DNA of 7,400 nucleotides. Source: Planctomycetota bacterium (GTDB lineage Bacteria > Planctomycetota > PUPC01 > DSUN01). The stretch lies in contig VGYW01000415.1 of the NCBI GenBank assembly GCA_016872875.1, forward strand, positions 1 through 7,400, in the 5' to 3' direction. Within the stretch, counting starts at the first letter, position 1. Each line of letters starts with the position of its first letter. Made by a program: the position numbers and the translations under genes. The notes below the pieces were generated by a model. The model made no database searches, had not been told where the DNA came from, and was given only the letters and a program-made list of their open reading frames with translations. This document shows, one piece after another, positions 1 to 6,300 of this stretch.

Positions 1-77
1 CAGCCCTGTAGGGGCGTACTACCCGCCCTGGGCAGGATGTGGCGCCCGGAACCGCATAGGACGCCCTTTCAGGGCTG
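1..77. repeat. Imperfect inverted repeat, 21-bp arms
   Basis: Positions 1-21 and 57-77 are reverse complements at 18 of 21 positions (outer bases CAGCCCTG / CAGGGCTG), enclosing a 35-base centre. The 12-mer AGGGGCGTACTA at 10-21 also returns in opposite orientation at 404-415, so this hairpin and the right end of the array share a repeat unit. A folded RNA or cruciform is possible. Function unknown. Confidence 0.7.
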
Positions 78-98
78 GCCTACCTACCGCCCCCTTCC

Positions 99-395
99 CA
101 GGGCTTCGCCCTGATCTTTGCCCACATGTTCTTCTGAGCCTGGGTTAGCCCCCGAATGGGGGCGTTTGAGCCGTAGCCCAGGGCGACCGAAGGGAGCCCT
201 GGGAAAAGGCCCCGCCAGCGTAGAGCCCCCGAAGCGGGGCGATTCAATGGGCGTGAGACGCCCCCTTCGGGGGCTTGGTCGCGGGGAACGCCCGATCCCA
301 GGGCTCCCTTCGGTCGCCCTGGGCTACGGCTGGGTCGCCCGCGTTCGCGGGCTGCAAGACCCCGAGATGTGGGCAAAGAGCAGGGCTTCGCCCTG
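99..395. repeat. Large nested palindrome: 29-nt outer and perfect 36-bp inner inverted repeats
   Basis: Outer arms 99-127 and 367-395 match as reverse complements at 25 of 29 positions. Three of the four mismatches form the TTC loop of a small CAGGGC-TTC-GCCCTG hairpin that lies inside each arm. Inner arms 169-204 and 296-331 are perfect 36-bp reverse complements. Both pairs are centred near position 247-250, so the block is one long interrupted palindrome. The central 91 bases hold two further small GC hairpins. The perfection of the 36-bp arms suggests recent inverted duplication or gene conversion between arms. Confidence 0.85.
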
Positions 396-513
396 GGCTG
401 CTATAGTACGCCCCTGTCGGGGCTCCGGAGTAGTTCACCAGAATTGGGGGCCATACTCGACTCGGGCATGCCGCGCTTGACATGCCGCCCCGCGTGCCGT
501 AGGCTGGCAAGTG

Positions 514-520
514 AAGGGAG
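514..520 (+). promoter_or_regulatory. Ribosome binding site deciding the pcm start
   Basis: AAGGGAG lies 7 bases before the ATG at 528. It selects this start over the longer open frame that runs back to 369 through the repeat block. Confidence 0.75.
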
Positions 521-527
521 TGTAGCC

Positions 528-1325
528 ATGCGCCAGAAGGTTGTGGCCGTTGCGGTTCTTGTGGGGATGCTCGTGGCGGGAGCCTGGCTGATCGGGAGGC
601 CGCGCACCGCGCCGAGCGTTGCCGCCGAGCCGCCAGCGCCAAAGGCCGAAGCAGCGCCGCCGCTCAAGTGGGACCGCCCGCGCTTCGACGTCCGCGCCGA
701 CGAGCGCCGCGACATGGTCCGCTGGCAGCTCGAACGCCGCGACGTCTCCGACAAGGCCACGCTCGACGCCATGCGAAGCGTCCCCCGCCACGAGTTCGTG
801 CCAAAGGGGCTTCAGGGCCGCGCCCACGACGACAACCCGCTCCCCATCGGCCACGGCCAGACAATCTCCCAGCCCTACATCGTCGGCTACATGACCCAGG
901 TGCTGGCTCTCAAGGCGGGCGACAAGGTGCTCGAGATAGGCACCGGCTCCGGCTACCAGGCCGCCGTCCTCGCCGAGCTCACCCCCAACGTCTACACCAT
1001 CGAGATCGTCAAGGCCCTCGGCGACGAGGCGAAGGCCCGCCTCGAAAAGCTCGGCTACAAGACGGTGGAGTGCAAGGTGGCCGACGGCTACCACGGCTGG
1101 CCCGAGAAGGGGCCTTTCGACGCCATCATCGTCACCTGCGCCGCGGGGAGCGTCCCTCCGCCCCTCCTCAAGCAGCTCAAGCCGGGCGGACGCCTCTGCA
1201 TCCCCGTCGGGCCGCCCGGCATGCTCCAGGACCTCGTCCTCGTGACCAAGGACTCCAAAGGCGAGGTGCGCAGCCGCAGCCTCATGGGCGTGGCCTTCGT
1301 CCCCCTCACGCGCGAGGTGCGGTGA
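528..1325 (+). CDS. pcm: Protein-L-isoaspartate O-methyltransferase with N-terminal signal/anchor segment
   Basis: The 265-residue product transfers a methyl group from S-adenosylmethionine to L-isoaspartyl residues of damaged proteins, starting their repair. Visible family marks are the substrate-side motif IGHGQTISQPYIVGYMT (about 107-123), SAM-binding motif I VLEIGTGSGYQ (134-144), and the later strand motifs FDAIIVTCAAGSVP (197-210) and LKPGGRLCIPVG (217-228). The order and spacing fit the family, whose usual length is about 210 residues. The excess is N-terminal: MRQK, a hydrophobic stretch (about 5-22), then an Ala/Pro-rich linker with a possible signal peptidase site near SVAA-EPP (30-36). 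This predicts export or membrane anchoring, whereas the well-known enzymes are cytoplasmic. The start is set by AAGGGAG 7 bases upstream. The next gene follows after 166 bases, same strand. Identity is sure from motifs; location is inference. Confidence 0.92.
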   Translation: MRQKVVAVAVLVGMLVAGAWLIGRPRTAPSVAAEPPAPKAEAAPPLKWDRPRFDVRADERRDMVRWQLERRDVSDKATLDAMRSVPRHEFVPKGLQGRAHDDNPLPIGHGQTISQPYIVGYMTQVLALKAGDKVLEIGTGSGYQAAVLAELTPNVYTIEIVKALGDEAKARLEKLGYKTVECKVADGYHGWPEKGPFDAIIVTCAAGSVPPPLLKQLKPGGRLCIPVGPPGMLQDLVLVTKDSKGEVRSRSLMGVAFVPLTREVR

Positions 1326-1331
1326 GGAACG

Positions 1332-1362
1332 GCGTTGGGTGCTGGGTGTCAGGTGTTGGGGG
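1332..1362. repeat. Degenerate GTTGGGTG-type repeat
   Basis: Just after the pcm stop codon the sequence cycles through loose copies of GTTGGGTG / CTGGGTGTC / AGGTGTTGGG. It is low-complexity and too degenerate to define a unit with certainty. Confidence 0.4.
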
Positions 1363-1371
1363 TAAAGAGGG

Positions 1372-1486
1372 AATCCGTAATGCGTAATCCGCAATCCGTA
1401 ACCCGACAGGAACCAAGCTGCCAGTAGGAGCCGTCTTCGTCTTTTCTGGTTACGGATTACGAATTACGGATTACGGATTACGGATT
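1372..1486. repeat. Mirrored heptad arrays: 4x AATCCGT facing 5x ACGGATT
   Basis: Positions 1372-1399 are four 7-base units (consensus AATCCGT) and 1452-1486 are five 7-base units with consensus ACGGATT, the reverse complement. With the flanking AACC (1400-1403) and GGTT (1448-1451) the two arrays can pair over about 30 bases, closing a loop of about 44 bases. The right array ends only 5 bases before the ATG of the next gene, so it occupies the place of a leader and ribosome binding site. The A/T-rich heptads stand out against the GC-rich surroundings. Confidence 0.85.
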
Positions 1487-1491
1487 GGGCC

Positions 1492-4008
1492 ATGCGCCTC
1501 GCTATCCTCATTGCCACAGTCTCCGCCGCGGTCCTCGCCTACGAAGTGGCCCTCATGCGCGCGCTGTCGGTCGCGCAGGGGCACCATTTCGCCTACATGG
1601 TGGTGAGCGTGGCGCTCCTGGGCTTCGGGGCGAGCGGCACGCTGCTGGCGCTCCTGGGCGAGCGGCTCAGGCGGTGCTTCGAGGCGAGCATGACCCTCCT
1701 CGCCGCGGCCTTCGCCGTCGCAATCCCCGCCTCGTTCGCCCTCGCCCAACAGGTGCCGTTCGACACCCTGGAACTGGCCTGGGGCTGGCGGCAGTATGGC
1801 AACCTGTGCGCCCAGGCCCTCATCCTCTTCGTGCCGTTCCTCCTCGGCGCCACGTGCATCGGCCTGGGATTCGTCCACGAGACGCAGCGGGTGCATACGC
1901 TGTACTTCTGGAACCTCCTCGGCTCGGGGCTGGGCTCGGCGGGGGTGGTAGCCCTGATGTTCGTGCTCCTCCCGGAGAAGCTGCCTGTCGCAGCGTTCGG
2001 GGTCGCGGCACTGGGCCTTGTGGTCTACACGGCAAGAGGCTGGCGGGGCATGGTGCTCGCAGCAGTCCTCGCGTACGCGCTGCCCCTGGTTATGCAGGCT
2101 CTCCCGCTCACGCTCAGGGTCTCGCCGTACAAGAGCCTGAACGCGTTTCTTGCCATGGGGGCGCAGGTGATCGAGGAGCATAGGCAACACACGAGTCCCC
2201 TGGGCACGATCCACGTCCTCGAAGGCCCGATGATCCGCCTTATGCCCGGCCTGAGCCTCGCCTGGGAGGAGGACCAGCCGAAGCAGCGGGCCATTGTGGT
2301 GGACGCCGGCTCCGCCTCGCCCATCTACCACATCAACGACCCGAAGCAGGCGGCGGTGTTCGACTACACGACGAGCGCCCTCCCGTATCATCTCCTGAGC
2401 AGGCCGAAGACCCTGATCATCGGCGCGGGCGGCGGGGGCGATGTCTGGCTCGCCCGCTACCACGGTTGCCCCGACATCACGGCCCTCGAGCTCGACCCCG
2501 CCGTGGCCGACCTGATGACCGGCAGCCAGGCGGAGTTCGCGGGGCACCTCTACACTCAGCCAGGCGTGAAGCTCGTCGTCGCCGAGGCCCGCGGCTTCCT
2601 CGCCCGCACCGACGAGAAGTTCGACCTCATCCAGCTTCCCCTCGTGGAGTCCTTCGGCGCGGCGGGAGCCGGCGTCGCCTCCCTCAACGAAAGCTACCTC
2701 TACACCGTCGAAGCCTTCCGCTCCTACCTCGACCACCTCACCCCCAACGGCATCCTCTGCGTCACCCGCTGGCTCCGCAACCCCGTCGCCGACTGCGACT
2801 TCATCCGCATCATGTCGACGCTCGGAGAGGCGCTCAGGGGCGATGGCGACTTCCCCTTCACGCAGAACATCATCGCCATTCGGGGGCTGTTCACGGCCAC
2901 GGTCCTCGCAGGCCGTGCGCCTTTCTCGGAAGGGCAAGTAAGGGCCGCTGTGGCCTTCCGCCGCAAGCGCCAGTTCGACTTGATCTCCCTGCCCTGGCAT
3001 CCCGCGCTTCCCCAGAGCGACAGTGATGCGTATGGTGCCAACGAATACAACCAGCTTCAAGAACCCTACCACTACGAGGCCGTCAAGCGGCTGTTCGCGG
3101 ACGACCGGAAGGCTTTCCTCCGCTCGTATCCCTTCGACATCGGACCGACCACGGACGACCGACCCTATCATTCGCTCACACAGGGGTGGCGGGGGATTCG
3201 CCATCTGCGGGAGAAGCTGGGCGGCCAGTGGGTGCGCTATGCCGACTGGGGCTACATCGTCCTCTGGGCCACGCTGGCCCAAGCCGTCGTCCTCAGCGCC
3301 GTGCTGATCCTCGTGCCGCTGTTCTTCATTCGGCGCAGACCTGCGGCCCAGAGCGATGGTGGCACAGGCGTCTCGCCTGTGGCCACTCATCACAGGCGGG
3401 ACGCCTGTGCCACCGGGGTGTATTTTGCCTGCCTCGGAATGGCCTACATGTTCATCGAGATCGCGCTGATGCAGAAGCTGTCGCTGTTCCTGGCAAGTCC
3501 CATTTATTCGGCGGCGATCGTGCTGGGGGCGTTCATGGTGTTCTCGGGGCTGGGAAGTCTGGCGGCGGGAAGAGCCACAGGCGGGACGCCTGTGCCACCA
3601 GCCACAGGCGGGACGCCTGTGCCACCAGAGATTGCGGTCACGCGGGGCGTGCTGGGCATATTGGCGGTGGGGTTTCTCCTGTGGTTCGGGATGGATTGGC
3701 TCCTGGGGCGGTTCGCGGGCCAGGCGTTCGGCATTCGGGCGCTCGTCGCGGCGGGGTGCGCGGGCGGGCTGGCCTTCTTCATGGGAATGCCGTTTCCGTC
3801 GGGGCTGAGGCTGCTGGCGGAGCGGGTGCGGGGCAGAGACGCCCCGCCCACGGCCTGGGCGTGGGGGGTGAATGGCGCGGCGTCGGTGGTGGGCGCGGTG
3901 CTGGCGATGGTGTTGGCGGTGGCGTGGGGATTCAGGATTGTGCTGCTGCTGGCCTTTGCGCTGTATGCCTTGGCGGGGGCGGTGATGCCGCGCATCGCGA
4001 GCCGATGA
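1492..4008 (+). CDS. Multi-pass membrane protein with spermidine-synthase-like (SAM-fold) domain
   Basis: The 838-residue product has an N-terminal membrane block (hydrophobic stretches between about 3 and 205), a soluble Rossmann-like domain (about 235-560), and a C-terminal membrane block (about 587-833). This is the layout of bacterial membrane proteins usually labelled spermidine synthase-like. The soluble part shows the nucleotide loop TLIIGAGGGGDVWLARYHG (307-325) followed by the acidic strand end ALELDP (331-336). The membrane parts carry the repeated family signature EVALMR (18-23) and EIALMQ (656-661), plus WAWGVNGAASVVGAVLA (789-805). Where real aminopropyltransferases have the catalytic Asp region, this protein reads LIQLPLVESFGA (379-390), so polyamine synthesis is doubtful; the true reaction is unknown. 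Palindromic repeats are inserted in frame at residues about 623-641 and 694-712, both in inter-helix loops. The start fits the family N-terminus, but no strong ribosome site is visible because heptad repeats abut it. Confidence 0.85.
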   Translation: MRLAILIATVSAAVLAYEVALMRALSVAQGHHFAYMVVSVALLGFGASGTLLALLGERLRRCFEASMTLLAAAFAVAIPASFALAQQVPFDTLELAWGWRQYGNLCAQALILFVPFLLGATCIGLGFVHETQRVHTLYFWNLLGSGLGSAGVVALMFVLLPEKLPVAAFGVAALGLVVYTARGWRGMVLAAVLAYALPLVMQALPLTLRVSPYKSLNAFLAMGAQVIEEHRQHTSPLGTIHVLEGPMIRLMPGLSLAWEEDQPKQRAIVVDAGSASPIYHINDPKQAAVFDYTTSALPYHLLSRPKTLIIGAGGGGDVWLARYHGCPDITALELDPAVADLMTGSQAEFAGHLYTQPGVKLVVAEARGFLARTDEKFDLIQLPLVESFGAAGAGVASLNESYLYTVEAFRSYLDHLTPNGILCVTRWLRNPVADCDFIRIMSTLGEALRGDGDFPFTQNIIAIRGLFTATVLAGRAPFSEGQVRAAVAFRRKRQFDLISLPWHPALPQSDSDAYGANEYNQLQEPYHYEAVKRLFADDRKAFLRSYPFDIGPTTDDRPYHSLTQGWRGIRHLREKLGGQWVRYADWGYIVLWATLAQAVVLSAVLILVPLFFIRRRPAAQSDGGTGVSPVATHHRRDACATGVYFACLGMAYMFIEIALMQKLSLFLASPIYSAAIVLGAFMVFSGLGSLAAGRATGGTPVPPATGGTPVPPEIAVTRGVLGILAVGFLLWFGMDWLLGRFAGQAFGIRALVAAGCAGGLAFFMGMPFPSGLRLLAERVRGRDAPPTAWAWGVNGAASVVGAVLAMVLAVAWGFRIVLLLAFALYALAGAVMPRIASR
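3358..3414. repeat. Inverted pair of CACAGGCG palindromic elements inside the membrane protein gene
   Basis: One copy lies at 3358-3384 in reverse orientation (stem CACAGGCG-AGA-CGCCTGTG on the - strand) and one at 3391-3414 in forward orientation (CACAGGCG-GGA-CGCCTGTG plus a CCACC tail), six bases apart. Together they could fold into one larger hairpin. They are translated in frame as GGTGVSPVA and HRRDACATG, in the loop between a membrane helix ending at about 613 and the next starting at about 643. Removing them would leave a continuous frame. Confidence 0.9.
3573..3626 (+). repeat. Perfect tandem duplication of a 27-bp CACAGGCG palindromic element
   Basis: Two identical 27-base units (3573-3599 and 3600-3626) each hold CACAGGCGGGACGCCTGTG, a stem of 8 bp with loop GGA, and a CCACC tail. 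The unit is nine codons, so the pair is read as ATGGTPVPP twice. They sit in the loop after the helix ending AAGR (691-694) and before the helix beginning near residue 716. Sequence identity points to a recent duplication. Confidence 0.92.
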
Positions 4009-4037
4009 TCCGACTGATCCGACTGATCCGACTGATC
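4007..4037 (+). repeat. GATCCGACT x3 tandem repeat at the membrane protein stop codon
   Basis: Three exact 9-base units (4007-4033) and a partial fourth GATC fill most of the 47-base gap between the two convergent genes. The TGA stop (4006-4008) overlaps the first unit. A weak 5-bp hairpin GAGGG-AACGC-CCCTC (4043-4057) follows and overlaps the stop codon of the opposing gene. It is too short to call a terminator. Confidence 0.85.
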
Positions 4038-4055
4038 TCGAAGAGGGAACGCCCC

Positions 4056-4700
4056 TCAATCCCCCACAGGATATTGCGGCCTGAAGGGGAGGGATTCGGC
4101 GCTGGCCTCGCTGGCGGGCTGGCCCTCGGCGGGGGGCACCGCCTTGGGGCCGGGGGTCTCGAAGACGATGCGCTCGACGGTCACGCGGACGGCGAGAGGC
4201 TCCTGGCCGGGGAACATCTCGAGGTAGCGGTCGCTCGCCGCGGCGCGCACCTGGTCCTGGATGGCGAGGAGGTTGGGGCGGTCGTAGAGGCGGCAGCGGA
4301 GGCGGGCCTCGGCGGGCACCTTGGCGCCCTTGGGCAGGACGAGCTCGAGGGCGGCGTCGGACACCTCGTCCATCGCCACGACGGTGCGGTTGATTGCCTG
4401 CTCGACGCTGGCGGCGCGGAAGGACACCGGGCCGCTGGGGGTCTCGAAGACGAGGTAGCGTCCCTCCATGCTCTCGCGGATGGCCTTGAGGGCGCGGAGG
4501 ATGGCGCTCACTGCCAGAGCGGCAGCGATGAGGAAGCCGCCGGCGATGAGGCTATACTTGAGGGGGCGATTGATGGCGATTATCTCTGTGGAGCGCGCGC
4601 GAAGGAGCATGGCGGTCATGCTGGCGATAGCGATGGCGCCCAGGATGCCGGCGGCGAAGTCCACCCAGTAGCCGATGCGACGCAGCAGCTTCAAGCCCAC
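4056..4700 (-). CDS. amaP: AmaP-like membrane anchor protein (alkaline shock response type)
   Basis: The 214-residue product has two hydrophobic helices near the N-terminus (about 14-33 and 48-69), then a soluble domain (about 82-182) and a Pro/Ala/Glu-rich tail. Short N-terminus, helix pair and a domain reminiscent of Asp23/DUF322 (SFRAASVEQAINRTV, then KVPAEARLRCRLYDRPNL) are the layout of AmaP, which in Firmicutes anchors the envelope-stress protein Asp23 to the membrane. The gene starts at GTG 4700 with AAAGGAG 7 bases upstream. It lies 99 bases downstream of accC on the same strand, and a neighbourhood of acc genes with Asp23-family genes is known in Firmicutes. No separate Asp23 gene is in the window. 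The two-helix membrane protein is certain; the AmaP name rests on layout and context, and direct partner binding is not shown. Confidence 0.65.
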   Translation of the reverse strand: MGLKLLRRIGYWVDFAAGILGAIAIASMTAMLLRARSTEIIAINRPLKYSLIAGGFLIAAALAVSAILRALKAIRESMEGRYLVFETPSGPVSFRAASVEQAINRTVVAMDEVSDAALELVLPKGAKVPAEARLRCRLYDRPNLLAIQDQVRAAASDRYLEMFPGQEPLAVRVTVERIVFETPGPKAVPPAEGQPASEASAESLPFRPQYPVGD

Positions 4701-4707
4701 GGGGCAG

Positions 4708-4714
4708 CTCCTTT
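4708..4714 (-). promoter_or_regulatory. Ribosome binding site supporting a GTG start
   Basis: AAAGGAG on the - strand, 7 bases before GTG 4700. Its strength supports this non-ATG start for the AmaP-like gene. Confidence 0.75.
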
Positions 4715-4759
4715 CTTCTCAGTGCGAGGCGTGGCAGGCCGCTTACGCACGGGGCGGGA

Positions 4760-4784
4760 CCACAGGCGGGACGCCTGTGCCACC
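4760..4784 (+). repeat. Single CACAGGCG palindromic element in the accC-amaP spacer
   Basis: CCACAGGCGGGACGCCTGTG with a CCACC tail, identical in the shared bases to the copies at 3391, 3575, 3602 and 6301. It lies in the 99-base gap between the accC stop and the AmaP-like start. The 8-bp stem would form in the transcript of either strand. No U-run follows it, so it is not a standard terminator. Confidence 0.9.
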
Positions 4785-4799
4785 GGGCCGGCGCACTCC

Positions 4800-6146
4800 T
4801 CAGTGCTCGCGTTCGAGGTTCTCGATGAACGAGGTGTCCACCTTTCCGCTGACGAAGGCGCTGTGGCCGAAGACTTCGAGGTAGAGCGGGACGGTGGTCT
4901 TGACGCCCTCGATGACGATTTCCTCCAGGGCGCGGCGCATGCACAGGCGCGCCTCCTCGCGGGTCTTGCGGTGGACGATCAGCTTGCCGATCAGCGAGTC
5001 GTAGTTCGGCGGTATGCGGTAGCCGGCGTAGGCATGGCTGTCCACGCGAACTCCCGGGCCGCCGGGCCAGAAGAGCCTGGTGATGAGGCCGGGGCAGGGC
5101 TTGAAGCCGGCCTCGGGGTCCTCCGCGTTGATGCGGCACTCGATCGCGGCGCCCTGCGGCTTGACGTCCTCTTGCTTGAAGCTGAGCCGCTTGCCCGACG
5201 CCACGGAAATCTGCTCCTTGAGGATGTCAATCCCAGTGACCATCTCGGTCACTGGGTGCTCCACCTGGATGCGGCTGTTCATCTCGATGAAGTAGTGGCT
5301 GCCGTCGGGGTCAACCAGGAACTCGACGGTTCCGGCGCACTGGTATTTGGCGGCGGTGGCGAGGCGGACGGCGTCGTCGCCGAGTCGGCGGCGGAGCCTT
5401 GGGGTGATGACGGGGCAGGGGGACTCCTCGACGAGCTTCTGGTGGCGGCGCTGGAGGCTACAGTCGCGCTCGCCCAGTTGCACGACGCGGCCGAACTGGT
5501 CGGCGAGAATCTGGACCTCGACGTGTCGGGCCCGCTCGATGACCTTCTCGATGTAGACGGCTGGGTTGCCGAATGCGGCCTCGGCCTCGGCGCGGGCCAC
5601 GTTGAGGTGGTTCATCAGCGCGATCTCGTTGTTCGCGCGCCGCATGCCGCGTCCGCCGCCGCCCCTGGCCGCCTTGATCATCACGGGGAAGCCGACCGCG
5701 CGGGCGGTCTCGCGCGCCTGCTCGTCGTTGTCCACGGGGCCATCGCTCCCGGGGACGATGGGGATGCTGCACTTCTTGGCGAGCTGGCGTGCGGCGGCCT
5801 TGTTGCCGAGGGCCTGAAGGGTCTCGACGGGCGGGCCGATGAAGGCGATGTGGCAATCGCGGCACACCTCGGCGAACTGTGCGACCTCGGCGAGGAAGCC
5901 ATAGCCGGGGTGGATCGCGTCGGCGTCGGCCACCTCCGCCGCCGCGATGATGTGCGGGATGTTCAGATAGCTCTGGGAGGCCTCGGGCGGGCCGATGCAT
6001 ATCCTGTGGTCGGCCAGGCTCAGGTAGAGCGCCCCGGCGTCGGCCTCCGAGTAGACGCACACGGTCTGGACCCCGAGCTCCTTGCAGGCCCGGATGATTC
6101 GGAGCGCGATCTCGCCACGCGACGCGACCAGGACACGCGAGAACAA
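4800..6146 (-). CDS. accC: Biotin carboxylase subunit of acetyl-CoA carboxylase
   Basis: The enzyme uses ATP and bicarbonate to carboxylate the biotin carried by AccB, the first half-reaction to malonyl-CoA. The 448-residue length matches the family (about 449 in E. coli). In order: N-terminal domain with [20 protein letters not shown] (5-24) and HPGYGFLAE (79-87), ATP-grasp glycine loop [13 protein letters not shown], the RHVEVQIL and [16 protein letters not shown] segments, the catalytic [16 protein letters not shown] motif, and C-terminal ECRINAEDP and [11 protein letters not shown]. All expected active-site blocks are present. Translation starts at TTG 6146: an in-frame stop lies 5 codons upstream, GAGAGG sits 8 bases before it, and the N-terminus then aligns with known AccC ([12 protein letters not shown]). 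It lies 262 bases downstream of accB, an unusually long gap filled with repeats. Confidence 0.97.
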   Translation of the reverse strand: MFSRVLVASRGEIALRIIRACKELGVQTVCVYSEADAGALYLSLADHRICIGPPEASQSYLNIPHIIAAAEVADADAIHPGYGFLAEVAQFAEVCRDCHIAFIGPPVETLQALGNKAAARQLAKKCSIPIVPGSDGPVDNDEQARETARAVGFPVMIKAARGGGGRGMRRANNEIALMNHLNVARAEAEAAFGNPAVYIEKVIERARHVEVQILADQFGRVVQLGERDCSLQRRHQKLVEESPCPVITPRLRRRLGDDAVRLATAAKYQCAGTVEFLVDPDGSHYFIEMNSRIQVEHPVTEMVTGIDILKEQISVASGKRLSFKQEDVKPQGAAIECRINAEDPEAGFKPCPGLITRLFWPGGPGVRVDSHAYAGYRIPPNYDSLIGKLIVHRKTREEARLCMRRALEEIVIEGVKTTVPLYLEVFGHSAFVSGKVDTSFIENLEREH

Positions 6147-6154
6147 GGCTGTCG

Positions 6155-6160
6155 CCTCTC
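6155..6160 (-). promoter_or_regulatory. Ribosome binding site supporting a TTG start for accC
   Basis: GAGAGG on the - strand, 8 bases before TTG 6146. The in-frame TGA five codons upstream excludes longer starts, and the protein alignment to known AccC excludes shorter ones. Confidence 0.7.
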
Positions 6161-6183
6161 AAAGGGGCTGTTCGCCGTATCAA

Positions 6184-6257
6184 GGGGGATGATTGGATGT
6201 ATGGATGAATGGATGAATGTCTGACATCCATCCATCCATTCATCCATTCATCCCCCC
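6184..6257. repeat. Mirrored tetranucleotide microsatellite (ATGG/ATGA)n hairpin
   Basis: Left arm 6184-6221 is GGGGG followed by eight 4-base units of ATGA/ATGG type and GTC. Right arm 6223-6257 is the reverse complement style: GAC, seven units, then CCCCCC. The arms meet almost directly, so the segment is an imperfect near-continuous palindrome of about 74 bp. It lies 38 bases upstream of the accC start, in the accB-accC leader. Unit numbers differ between arms (8 against 7), as expected for slippage. Confidence 0.85.
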
Positions 6258-6300
6258 TGACGCGAGCAAGCTACCTGGTTCCTGTTGCGGAAAGTGCGAT

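Larger units (their letters stand above)
1..527. other. Gene-free spacer filled with nested inverted repeats
   Basis: I see no credible gene here. The open frames are GC-driven and cut across inverted repeats. The stretch consists of short G/C-rich palindromes such as GCCCCCGAATGGGGGC (149-164), GCCCCCTTCGGGGGC (260-274 region) and CAGGGCTTCGCCCTG (99-113 and 381-395), embedded in longer inverted repeats described separately. The last 100 bases (about 425-527) lack obvious repeats and must carry the upstream region of the methyltransferase gene. I could not pick out a convincing -35/-10 pair. The left edge of the window begins inside a repeat, so the array probably continues further left. Confidence 0.7.

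Noticed and set aside
369..527. N-terminal extension of the methyltransferase frame
   Set aside because: The extension is translated repeat DNA, and a good ribosome site sits 7 bases before ATG 528.
1..527. tRNA or other known structured RNA in the left spacer
   Set aside because: The folding signal comes from repeat palindromes. No cloverleaf, anticodon loop or known riboswitch core was visible.
1372..1486. Iteron-type replication origin
   Set aside because: Heptad units resemble iterons, but there is no replication gene, no AT-rich unwinding region, and the arrays are mirrored, not direct only.
3358..3626. CRISPR array
   Set aside because: Units are palindromes of 25-27 bp that are adjacent, inverted or scattered, without regular unique spacers, and lie in a coding frame.
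4043..4057. Terminator hairpin between the convergent genes
   Set aside because: The stem is only 5 bp, has no T-run, and overlaps the stop codon of the AmaP-like gene.
1471..4059. Very long open frame on the - strand opposite the membrane protein gene
   Set aside because: Low-complexity Arg/His/Glu-rich product without family features. It mirrors a GC-rich real gene whose + strand frame has clear motifs and membrane helices.
3186..6224. Long + strand open frame running across accC and the AmaP-like gene
   Set aside because: It is antisense to accC and spans a convergent junction and several repeats. The product is Gly/Ala/Asp-rich shadow sequence.
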